A stretch of DNA of 49,353 bases, taken from DASUPK01 sp036520315. Its GTDB lineage: Bacteria; Actinomycetota; Thermoleophilia; Solirubrobacterales; 70-9. Shown here piece after piece: positions 34,510 through 41,406 of this stretch. Below the pieces are notes generated by a model. That model was not told where the DNA came from and did no database searches. It saw only the letters and a list, made by a program, of their open reading frames with translations. Position 1 is the stretch's first letter. Each line of letters begins with the position of its first letter. Made by a program: the position numbers and the translations under genes. The stretch is from positions 1-49,353 of the forward strand of contig DATDJZ010000021.1 of NCBI GenBank assembly GCA_036520315.1, read 5' to 3'.

Positions 34510-34960
34510 GGCCGACCGAGTCCGCGACGCAGGCTGGCTTCTCCGAGCCCTCGACCTCCACCGTGAAGCGGGTGACGATCTGCCACCAGCCGCCGCCGAC
34601 GTCCTCGACCTCGGTGACCTCGGCGGTGCCGCGGATTCGCGCGCCGGCCGGCACCGGCGCCGGGAAGCGCACCCTGTTCCAGCCGTAGTTGACGCCGAGC
34701 TTGAAGCCGCTCGAGCTGAGCAGCTCGAGTCGCATGCCGTCGATCATCGAGAGGGTGAGGTTGCCGTGGGCGACGGTGGTGCCGAAGGGGCTCTCGTTCT
34801 TCGCCCGCTCGACGTCCACGTGGATCCACTGATGGTCACCGCTCAGATCGGCGAAAGTGTTGATGTCCTCCTGGGTGGCCTCGCGCCACTCGCTCGGGCC
34901 GATCTGCTTGCCGAGCAGCGCCTTCAGCCCTTCGATGCCCTGGACCTGAACCGTTGCCAT
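34496..34960 (-). CDS. MaoC/NodN-like dehydratase family protein
   Basis: 154 aa, single hot-dog fold. The hydratase-2-like motif is FADLSGDHQWIH with D42 and H47, followed by GTTVAHGNLTLSMI, typical of NodN-type MaoC proteins. Such enzymes hydrate or dehydrate (R)-hydroxyacyl-CoA thioesters. The C-terminal residues and stop codon fall within a palindromic repeat, so the natural end may have been altered. It is divergent from the Liv-type binding-protein gene. Confidence 0.92.
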   Translation of the reverse strand: MATVQVQGIEGLKALLGKQIGPSEWREATQEDINTFADLSGDHQWIHVDVERAKNESPFGTTVAHGNLTLSMIDGMRLELLSSSGFKLGVNYGWNRVRFPAPVPAGARIRGTAEVTEVEDVGGGWWQIVTRFTVEVEGSEKPACVADSVGRALV

Positions 34961-34989
34961 GGTTCAACCCTACTGATCGCCCAGCGGCT

Positions 34990-36318
34990 ATGAATAGGCC
35001 CCTGAGGGACGGGATCGACACTCATCGCGCGATTGCGGCGTTTGTCCGTCGGCGGTTTTTGTGGCCGACGATCATGTTGGCGCTGATCGTCGCCCTGGCC
35101 GCCTGCGGGGGTGGAGGCGGAGGCGGCAACGGGCCGGGATCGACGAAGCTCGACCTCGTGATCGGCAATTCCCTGCCACTCAGTGGCAACTCGAAGTCGC
35201 TGGGTGAGTCCGGGCAGAAAGCTTCGGAGGTCGCGCTCGACCAGATCAGGCAGGCAATCGACTCGGCCGGTGCCGATCACAACGTCCGGATCGTTAATGA
35301 GGACCAGGGGAGCGACACCGACGCCGCGGTCGACTCCGCCAAGAAGCTCGTCAACGCGGACATGGCGAGCTGCCTGACGGGGCCCTGGTCGTCCGAGACC
35401 GTGGCGCAGGTCGCGCACGACGTCGCGATCCCCGCCAAGGTGCTCGAGATCTCGCCGGTTGCGACCGGCGACGACGTCGCCGACCTCGACGACCACGACC
35501 TGATCGACAGCACCGCGGTGCCCGTGTCCACGGAGGGCGAGGCACTCGCCAGGGCGATCGAGCAGGACCTCGGCGGAGTCCAGGGCAACACGGTGAACGT
35601 CGCCGCGAGCGCCGACACGGACTCGGACACCGTCTCACAGGACTTCATCGAGGCCTGGCAGGACGACGACGGCACCGTGGGCAGACAGATCGTGCTCCCC
35701 TCGCAGCCGTCGCTGCTCACCAGCAACAGTCCCGACGCGGTCCTGCTGGTCGACGACCCCAGCGGCTTCGCGCTGCTCGCGCCGGCGCTCTCGAGCAGCT
35801 CCGGGTGGGACGCTGCGACCGCCTGGGGCAATGACCAGCTCGTCTCTCCCGGCCTGCCCACGGAGCTGGGCTCGGACGCAGTGGAGGGCCTGCGCGCCCT
35901 CGCGCCCGGCTCCCCACAGGGGGACGAGGCGACCTCGGCCTTCGCCGAGCAGTTCAAGTCGGCCTCCCAGCGAGGGGTGAAGGTGGCGCCCTTCGCCGCC
36001 CAGGAGTTCGACGCGACGATCCTGTGCTATCTGGCCGCAGTCGCCGCCGGCTCCACGGACGGCCAGAAGATGGCGGACGAGCTGATCGACATCACGGCGC
36101 CGGGTGGCACCGAGTATTCCTGGCAGCAGCTCCCTGGCGCGATCAAGGCGCTCGAGGATGGCGAGGACATCGACTACACCGGCGCCTCCGGGCCGATCGA
36201 CATGGACGTCCACGGCAATCCCACCAAAGGTGTCTTCGACATCTACCAGTACACGTCCGGGAACCTGATGGTCGTGGGCGAGGTCTCGGTGGAAAAGCCG
36301 AATCCGGCAACGCCTTAA
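34990..36318 (+). CDS. branched-chain amino acid ABC transporter-type substrate-binding lipoprotein
   Basis: 442 aa from ATG 34990. A long basic N-region precedes the hydrophobic core and lipobox LAAC, then a Gly-rich tether. The mature protein is a periplasmic binding protein fold type I (Peripla_BP_6): LVIGNSLPLSGNSKSLGESGQKASEVALDQI, NEDQGSDTDAAVDSAKKLVN, and GVFDIYQYTSGNLMVVG at the end. No permease or ATPase genes are in the window, so the transport partner or sensory role is unknown. Confidence 0.88.
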   Translation: MNRPLRDGIDTHRAIAAFVRRRFLWPTIMLALIVALAACGGGGGGGNGPGSTKLDLVIGNSLPLSGNSKSLGESGQKASEVALDQIRQAIDSAGADHNVRIVNEDQGSDTDAAVDSAKKLVNADMASCLTGPWSSETVAQVAHDVAIPAKVLEISPVATGDDVADLDDHDLIDSTAVPVSTEGEALARAIEQDLGGVQGNTVNVAASADTDSDTVSQDFIEAWQDDDGTVGRQIVLPSQPSLLTSNSPDAVLLVDDPSGFALLAPALSSSSGWDAATAWGNDQLVSPGLPTELGSDAVEGLRALAPGSPQGDEATSAFAEQFKSASQRGVKVAPFAAQEFDATILCYLAAVAAGSTDGQKMADELIDITAPGGTEYSWQQLPGAIKALEDGEDIDYTGASGPIDMDVHGNPTKGVFDIYQYTSGNLMVVGEVSVEKPNPATP

Positions 36319-38261
36319 CTGACCAGCCGGACCTCCAGTGGCGGGCTGAGCAGCACGCCCGCCCCGTCGGCGAGAGCGAGGACGCGGGCGACGTAGGCGC
36401 GCGTCTCCGCGTACGGGATGCAGGAGCAGGCTGCCACAGCACCCGAACCGGCGTTGTAGGCGGCGAGCGCCAGCGGGACCGAGTGAAAGCGGCGCAGCAG
36501 GTCGGACATCAGATGGGCCTGCGCATCGATCGAGGCGATCGGGTCGGACGGGTCGCGCAGCCCGTAGGAGCGCGCCGTCGCGGGCATGAACTGGGCGATG
36601 CCGAGGGCGCCCGCCGGTGAGACGGCCCGCGGGTTGAAACCGGATTCCACCATCAGCTGCGCGGCGAGCAGCCCGGGCGAGACGTTCCAGCGCGAGGCCG
36701 AGCGGAGCAGCGGAGCGCGGTAGGAAGCCGGGACGAAGTCCGGGAGAGCAGTGCCGCTGCCGGCGCCCGCCTCGCCGTCCCGGCCGAGCGCGTTGCCGGC
36801 GTCGGAGCACGGCGGCGGTCCGGCGATGAAGCCGAAGTGCCAGGCCTCCCAGCTGTACCTCCGCAGGAAACCGAAGCGCCGCGCGTTCGCCGCGAGCCAG
36901 CCATACGCCGATGACGGCCCGAGGTCGAGCTCCGTCGCGCAGCGGTGCAGCGAGTGGCCGGGGGGCGCGACCCAGCGGGGGTCCGGATGGCGTGCGAAGA
37001 GTTCCGCCTGCTCGGAGTCCGAGCGGAAACCGGAGACCACCACCAGGTCGATCCCGGCTCGCCTCGCAGCGGCACTAATCCGGTCGAAGGCGGCGGCGAC
37101 GTCCGGCCTCATGCCCTTACCGTCGCGATAGACGAGCGGACCGGAGTACCCGCCCCCCTCGGCCACCTGTGGCATACCGGTCCACGAGCCCACCGGCGCC
37201 GAGGCCTCGGCGACGGCCTTTGCGATCACCCGGATCGGCGCTCGGTCCGAGATCCGCTCGCCGCCCGGGAGCTGCCCTGGATCGACGGTGCCCATCACGG
37301 TGGCGCGGGCGCGCAGCGGTGGGGTCGCTGCGGCGTCCGGAAAGGCCATCTGCAGACGGGAGGGATCGAGCCGATTCCGCCGAGCGGCGTCCATCGCGGC
37401 GAGGCGGGCACGGCCGAGGTACTCGCCTCGGGAGATGTGGCGCGGGTTGGGGGCGCCGTCCGGCAGCCTGGCAGGAGCCAGCAGCCTGGGCACGTCGTCG
37501 CGCATGCTCCGCACCGCCGAGAGCGCGGCCAGGTCCGCGGCACGCTGGACCCGGCCGCGGCCCGTCGCAGCGCCCCCGATTGCCGTCAGAGCCAGAGCGG
37601 CCAGGATCAGGATCAGGCCGGCCCCGAGCAGCGCGGGCAGAGCCTGGCCGGCTCGCCGCCGCTGGGATGCCCCGCGGCTCGGTCGCCGCAGGCCGAGGAG
37701 TCGCCGGGCGATACGGCCGGCGGACTCCGAGAGGCTGCCGCCGGGCCTGGAGCCAACGAGCGCACGGCGCGCCGCCAGCAGACCGGGAGCCCGGATGGCG
37801 ATCCGAGCCGGGAGCCCACGCCGCTCCATCTCTCCAACCGCCAGGGCGGCGAGCGATCGCTCGGCGGGCAGCGAAACCAGCAGGCAGCCTCCGTCGGTGC
37901 GCACGTCCGAATCGAGCGCGGGCACCCAGAGCGCCGCCGGCAGGTGGATCACCACGAGCTCCGCTTCGGCGGCCTCGATCGCCGCAGCGGCGGCCTCGAG
38001 TCCGTCGCCGGGCTCCGGGAGGGCCAGGTGACAGATGAGACCGCGTGCCGAGGCGCGCAGACCGTCCCGCCGAAGCGACTCCTCCACCCGGCGCGCGCCG
38101 ACGGCGGCCAGCAGCGTCGGACTGCGGCGATGGGAGCCCTCCCCCAGCTCGACCAGCAGCGTTCCGGCGCCCGTCAGCCGAGCGCCCTCGACCGCGACCG
38201 CCGCGGCCATTCCCAGGCTTGCCCGCCGGTCAGTGCCGCTGGCGATCAGCGTGGCCGTCAT
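36315..38261 (-). CDS. fusion: MinD/TadZ-like region, TadG-like anchor, VanY carboxypeptidase, SLT transglycosylase
   Basis: 648 aa in four parts. Residues 1-170 resemble a MinD/CpaE (TadZ) fold (LLVELGEG, LVVIHLPA, LLVSLPAERSL) but lack a P-loop lysine. 205-250 is a TadG-like pseudopilin segment: GQALPALL, a membrane helix, then VQRAADLAALSAV. About 385-480 is an M15B/VanY domain: S437-L-H439, D446, E472-x2-H475. About 520-620 is a lytic transglycosylase: catalytic E539 (MVESGFNPRAVSP), GIAQFMP, AYNAGSG. The two hydrolases would lie outside the membrane and trim peptides and cleave glycan strands of peptidoglycan. It is coupled (ATGA) to a TadE-like gene. Confidence 0.88.
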   Translation of the reverse strand: MTATLIASGTDRRASLGMAAAVAVEGARLTGAGTLLVELGEGSHRRSPTLLAAVGARRVEESLRRDGLRASARGLICHLALPEPGDGLEAAAAAIEAAEAELVVIHLPAALWVPALDSDVRTDGGCLLVSLPAERSLAALAVGEMERRGLPARIAIRAPGLLAARRALVGSRPGGSLSESAGRIARRLLGLRRPSRGASQRRRAGQALPALLGAGLILILAALALTAIGGAATGRGRVQRAADLAALSAVRSMRDDVPRLLAPARLPDGAPNPRHISRGEYLGRARLAAMDAARRNRLDPSRLQMAFPDAAATPPLRARATVMGTVDPGQLPGGERISDRAPIRVIAKAVAEASAPVGSWTGMPQVAEGGGYSGPLVYRDGKGMRPDVAAAFDRISAAARRAGIDLVVVSGFRSDSEQAELFARHPDPRWVAPPGHSLHRCATELDLGPSSAYGWLAANARRFGFLRRYSWEAWHFGFIAGPPPCSDAGNALGRDGEAGAGSGTALPDFVPASYRAPLLRSASRWNVSPGLLAAQLMVESGFNPRAVSPAGALGIAQFMPATARSYGLRDPSDPIASIDAQAHLMSDLLRRFHSVPLALAAYNAGSGAVAACSCIPYAETRAYVARVLALADGAGVLLSPPLEVRLVS

Positions 38262-38620
38262 CCGCTGCCCCCGGAGGGTGGCCGCGACCAGGCCTCGGAG
38301 CTGACGGTGAGTGCGCTCGCGACCGCCGCCAGCGGGGCCGGCGGGCGGAGCTCCACCCGAACCCTGCCGTCTGCGGCGCTCACTCGGGAGCGGCCTCGCG
38401 CCCAGCCAGGCAGCGCCTCTCGGGCGGCCTCCCTCGCATCGCGGCCGGCCGCGCCCGCCAGCGCGCCGGCCTCGGCGGCCCCGTCCGCGATCGAGAGCGA
38501 GTACCCGACCAGCAACAGCTGCACCGCGATGGCGGCGGCCAGCACGAGCGCCGGGAGCGCCGCCAGCAGCTCGATCGAGGACTGCCCGTAGGCGTGGGAT
38601 CGCTCAATCGGTGGAGGCAT
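38258..38620 (-). CDS. TadE-like pseudopilin, second copy
   Basis: 120 aa. The class III-type pseudopilin start is GQSSIELLAALPALVLAAAIAVQLLLVGYSLSIADGAAEAGALAGA, with the Glu at +5 of the hydrophobic stretch that marks TadE/Flp-type proteins. A short extracytoplasmic domain follows (SRVSAADGRVRVELRPP). It overlaps the upstream TadE-like gene by 17 bp and the downstream hydrolase fusion by 4 bp, so all three are probably made together. Confidence 0.82.
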   Translation of the reverse strand: MPPPIERSHAYGQSSIELLAALPALVLAAAIAVQLLLVGYSLSIADGAAEAGALAGAAGRDAREAAREALPGWARGRSRVSAADGRVRVELRPPAPLAAVASALTVSSEAWSRPPSGGSG

Positions 38621-38957
38621 CGAGACTCGAGGAGGCCGCGACGAATGGCAACTGGACGCCGGGCACGAGCGCGGGGACCCGCACCCTCACCCGCACGCCG
38701 TCATCGGCGCGGATCACCGCGCCACCGCGAAGGGAGCCGGGGAGGACGCGGCGAGCCGTGGTCTCCGGGTCCCCTCCGACGAGGGCGGCTCTGGCCCCCG
38801 CCCGCGCCGCGACGCCGGCGGACCACAGCGCCCAGCCGGCGGCGACGGCCTGCCCGGCGAGGATCAGGCAGACGGCAAGGGCCGGCAGGACCGCGACGAA
38901 CTCGACGGACGCCTGGCCCGAGCTCGCCTCCGCTCGCTTGATTCCGACCGCCGCCAT
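38604..38957 (-). CDS. TadE-like pseudopilin, first copy
   Basis: 117 aa. A short basic leader precedes the TadE signature GQASVEFVAVLPALAVCLILAGQAVAAGWALWSAGVAARAGARAAL, with Glu in the hydrophobic segment. The exposed part carries DDGVRVRVRVPALVPG. Leader processing by a prepilin peptidase is expected for the family. It is the first gene of the three-gene cassette; no Flp pilin, TadA, TadB/C or TadZ gene is in the window. Confidence 0.82.
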   Translation of the reverse strand: MAAVGIKRAEASSGQASVEFVAVLPALAVCLILAGQAVAAGWALWSAGVAARAGARAALVGGDPETTARRVLPGSLRGGAVIRADDGVRVRVRVPALVPGVQLPFVAASSSLDASTD

Positions 38958-39054
38958 GGCGGCGAAGCTAGGCGCGGCCCGCTCGCGCGACGCGCGCCGT
39001 GAGAGACGGAGGAGTCACGAATCGGCGCCGAGTAAGCGCCGAGCCGCGGCAGGG

Positions 39055-39402
39055 CTATGAGTAGCTGGTGGCGCTCCGCCAGATCAGGACCATCGCGGCG
39101 ACGCAGCCTGCCATCAGCGCGATCCAGAGCACCAGCCCCCCGGTCCACGACCTGAACTCGTCATAGGCGACCACGAGCAGGGCGATCCCGCCCAGCGCTC
39201 CGAAGAGGCCGGCCTTCTGCGGGTCGGTGAGCGTCGCCAGGGTGAGCTGCTGCTCTCGATAGAGGCGGTAGGCGAACCAGGCGATCGCCGCGAGGAAGAT
39301 GAGCGTCAGCGCCGCCATCACCGTGGCCGCCGCCGCCCCGCCGCCGGGCAGGAAGTCGACCACCGCCGCGAGGGCGAGAATGATCGCCACGTTCCTGAGC
39401 AT
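39055..39402 (-). CDS. small four-helix membrane protein
   Basis: 115 aa from ATG 39402. Four hydrophobic helices (about 3-18, 24-46, 65-80, 88-108) with a short charged loop RLYREQQLTLATLTDPQKAG. I do not recognise the family. The 97 bp to the TadE-like gene downstream contain an inverted repeat (39022-39042), so cotranscription with the pseudopilin cassette is uncertain. Confidence 0.72.
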   Translation of the reverse strand: MLRNVAIILALAAVVDFLPGGGAAAATVMAALTLIFLAAIAWFAYRLYREQQLTLATLTDPQKAGLFGALGGIALLVVAYDEFRSWTGGLVLWIALMAGCVAAMVLIWRSATSYS

Positions 39403-39462
39403 CTGGAGCACTGCGCCGATTCTAGTTCGAGCCGCGAGGCCCCCGGCGGAGGGCCGCAGAAT

Positions 39463-39488
39463 ATTGCGCTTGCAACCGAACGCGCAAT
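39463..39488. promoter_or_regulatory. inverted repeat in AT-richer region upstream of HD gene
   Basis: ATTGCGC (39463-39469) and GCGCAAT (39482-39488) form a perfect 7-bp inverted repeat with a 12-bp spacer. The region 39455-39540 is notably less GC-rich than its surroundings and also holds AACCGGTT (39503-39510) and TTCGAA (39514-39519). It lies between divergent genes and is the likely promoter/operator zone. Confidence 0.45.
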
Positions 39489-39581
39489 GTGAAAGAACTG
39501 GCAACCGGTTTTGTTCGAATTTGCGGAAATCCGGGGAAGGCTGATTGAGAATCGGGACCCTCGTCGTTAGCGTTTCATCAA

Positions 39582-40175
39582 ATGTCTGAGGTGTTCACGC
39601 GCCCAGAGCCCGGCGTCCAATCCGAGTTGCCCGCCGCGGCCCTTCGCTTCGCCCGCCGAGTCCATCTCGGACAGCACCGCAAGCAGACCGGTGAGCAGTT
39701 CGTCGAGCACCCGATCGCGGTCGCCGATCTGCTCATCGAATCGGGCTACGACGGGCCGTTGATCTCCGCGGCCTACCTTCACGACGTGGTCGAGAAGACC
39801 GACGTCGAGCTCGACGAGATCCGCGAGCGGTTCGGGCCCGCCGTCGCCGGTCTGGTCGATGCCCTCAGCGAGGACCCCGAGATCGACGGCTATGCCGCCC
39901 GCAAGCGCGCGCTGCGGAAGCGGATCCTCGAGTCGGGCGGCGATCCGGTGATCATCTACGCCGCGGATCGCGTCGCCAACATGCGCGACTGGCGCAGCGT
40001 GGCCCCGAAGGATCGGCCTGCCGTCGGCGAACGCCTGGGCACAACACTCGAGGAGCGCATGCTGCTCTGGAGCGAGGACCTGGAGGGGCTCCACGACCTC
40101 GATCCGGAGACCCCCTTCGTGAGCGAGATCCAGTCCGAGCTCGAGGCCCTGCGCGCCGACACCGTGGCCGGCTGA
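39582..40175 (+). CDS. small alarmone hydrolase-like HD-domain protein
   Basis: 197 aa, the size of stand-alone SpoT/MESH1-type hydrolases. GQHRKQTGEQFVEHPIAVADLL (H43), YLHDVVEKTD (H67-D68, E71) and YAADRVANMRDW (D129, N133) align with the Rel/SpoT hydrolase HD motifs. In Rel enzymes the fifth motif is E-D; here it is E71-K72, so one catalytic acidic residue is changed. There is no synthetase, TGS or ACT domain. It may hydrolyse (p)ppGpp or a related nucleotide, or have lost activity. Confidence 0.85.
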   Translation: MSEVFTRPEPGVQSELPAAALRFARRVHLGQHRKQTGEQFVEHPIAVADLLIESGYDGPLISAAYLHDVVEKTDVELDEIRERFGPAVAGLVDALSEDPEIDGYAARKRALRKRILESGGDPVIIYAADRVANMRDWRSVAPKDRPAVGERLGTTLEERMLLWSEDLEGLHDLDPETPFVSEIQSELEALRADTVAG

Positions 40176-40227
40176 ACCAAGCCGGTTCCCCGATTTAGCG
40201 GATTTAGCGGGCCCAAAAGTCCAGCCT

Positions 40228-40719
40228 TCAACCCGGTGGCTTGCGCGGGGGCAGCTGCGCCCGGCGGATGATCGGGCCGGCGAACCAGAACCCGATAAAG
40301 GCCGCGGCCATCACGAGGGTGCTGACGATCGCCGTGGTGGCCCCGAAGATGAAGTCGCTGATCAGCGCTATCGCGCCGCACATCGAGACGGCCAGCAGGA
40401 ACATCCCAGCCAGCGAGAGGTTGTTCGAGATCGTGACGATGAACTCCTTCTGCTGGCGGCGGAAGAGGATCCGGTGGCCGATGGTCGGTGCCAACAGCAG
40501 GACCGTGGCAAGCGCTACGGCGATCAGGACCCCGAAGTAGAGCTTCTGCTGGAAGTCGGTGAGGTCGTCGAACCGGTTGGTGAACGGGACGGTCAGCAGA
40601 AAGGCGAACAGCACCTGCACCCCCGGCAGCGCCACGCGCAGCTCCTGAAGCAGATCCGAGAGGTTGCGGTCCGCACGCTCCTCCTCGCTCTCAGGGCGGC
40701 CGCTGTCAGCCTCCGCCAT
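40228..40719 (-). CDS. DUF6328 membrane protein
   Basis: 163 aa. An acidic N-terminus is followed by LSDLLQELRVALPGVQVLFAFLLTVPFTNRF, the hallmark of the DUF6328 family, and four membrane helices. Function is not established. It is the last gene of the run PHP-glycosyltransferase, ppk1, DUF47, DUF6328, 13 bp after the DUF47 gene. Confidence 0.85.
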   Translation of the reverse strand: MAEADSGRPESEEERADRNLSDLLQELRVALPGVQVLFAFLLTVPFTNRFDDLTDFQQKLYFGVLIAVALATVLLLAPTIGHRILFRRQQKEFIVTISNNLSLAGMFLLAVSMCGAIALISDFIFGATTAIVSTLVMAAAFIGFWFAGPIIRRAQLPPRKPPG

Positions 40720-40732
40720 CGAACCCTCGCAT

Positions 40733-41353
40733 CTAGGAGTGCTTGACGGCGATCGCCTCGATGGTGTGTGCGGCGGTCTCGGTGGAGTCGATCGCGCGCT
40801 CCAGCAGCCCGAAGATGTCCTTCCAGCGGATCACGACCATGGGGTCGATTCCGTTGGAGAAGAGCGAGGCGAGCGCTTCCCGCCAGACCCGGTCGCCTTC
40901 GTTCTCGAGCCGGTGGATCTCGACCCAGTAGCCCTCCAGCTCCTTGAAGCCGCGCAGGTCATTGAGAAGGTCCGAGACCTGCTTGCAGGACTGCGCGAGG
41001 ATGCCGGCAAGATCGTGCGCCTGCTCCATCGGCGCCTCGATCTGGAAGAGGCCCATGAAGTCCGCTGCCTCCTCGATGTCGTCGATGATGTCGTCGAGCT
41101 GGGTTGCAAGCGCGTAGAGGTCGGCGCTGTCGACTCCTCTGGGAGGGTCGATGTTGAGGCGGCGGACGATTTCCTGAGTGATCCGGTCACCCTCCTGCTC
41201 GGCCTTGAGAATGTCGCGGGCCACCCCCCTCTCCTCCGGCCAGGTATCGAACATGTGCTCGAGCAGCTGGGCGCCTCGCAGGATGTTGGCGCCCGACTCG
41301 GCGAGCAGGTCGAAGTAGGTCGTATCCCTGCTTGTCACCGACCGGAGGGGCAC
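40733..41353 (-). CDS. DUF47/PhoU-like phosphate regulator
   Basis: I choose GTG 41353, giving 206 aa; the frame stays open upstream but that part has no family character. The all-helical sequence YFDLLAESGANILRGAQLLEHM, AEQEGDRITQEIVRRL, LATQLDDIIDDIEEAADFMGLF and RLENEGDRVWREAL carries the repeated E-x3-D metal-cluster motifs of the PhoU-like DUF47 family. These usually accompany Pit phosphate transporters; here it follows ppk1 by 53 bp, tying it to polyphosphate or phosphate balance. Confidence 0.9.
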   Translation of the reverse strand: MPLRSVTSRDTTYFDLLAESGANILRGAQLLEHMFDTWPEERGVARDILKAEQEGDRITQEIVRRLNIDPPRGVDSADLYALATQLDDIIDDIEEAADFMGLFQIEAPMEQAHDLAGILAQSCKQVSDLLNDLRGFKELEGYWVEIHRLENEGDRVWREALASLFSNGIDPMVVIRWKDIFGLLERAIDSTETAAHTIEAIAVKHS

Positions 41354-41406
41354 CGCGGCCAAGCTACCAGAGGTCTCCGGGTGCGACCAGCGGTCGGTCG
41401 GGACGG

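Noticed and set aside
39022..39042. TCGGCGC/GCGCCGA inverted repeat downstream of the four-helix protein gene
   Set aside because: Could be a terminator, but it lacks a T tract and is expected by chance in such GC-rich DNA; only noted.
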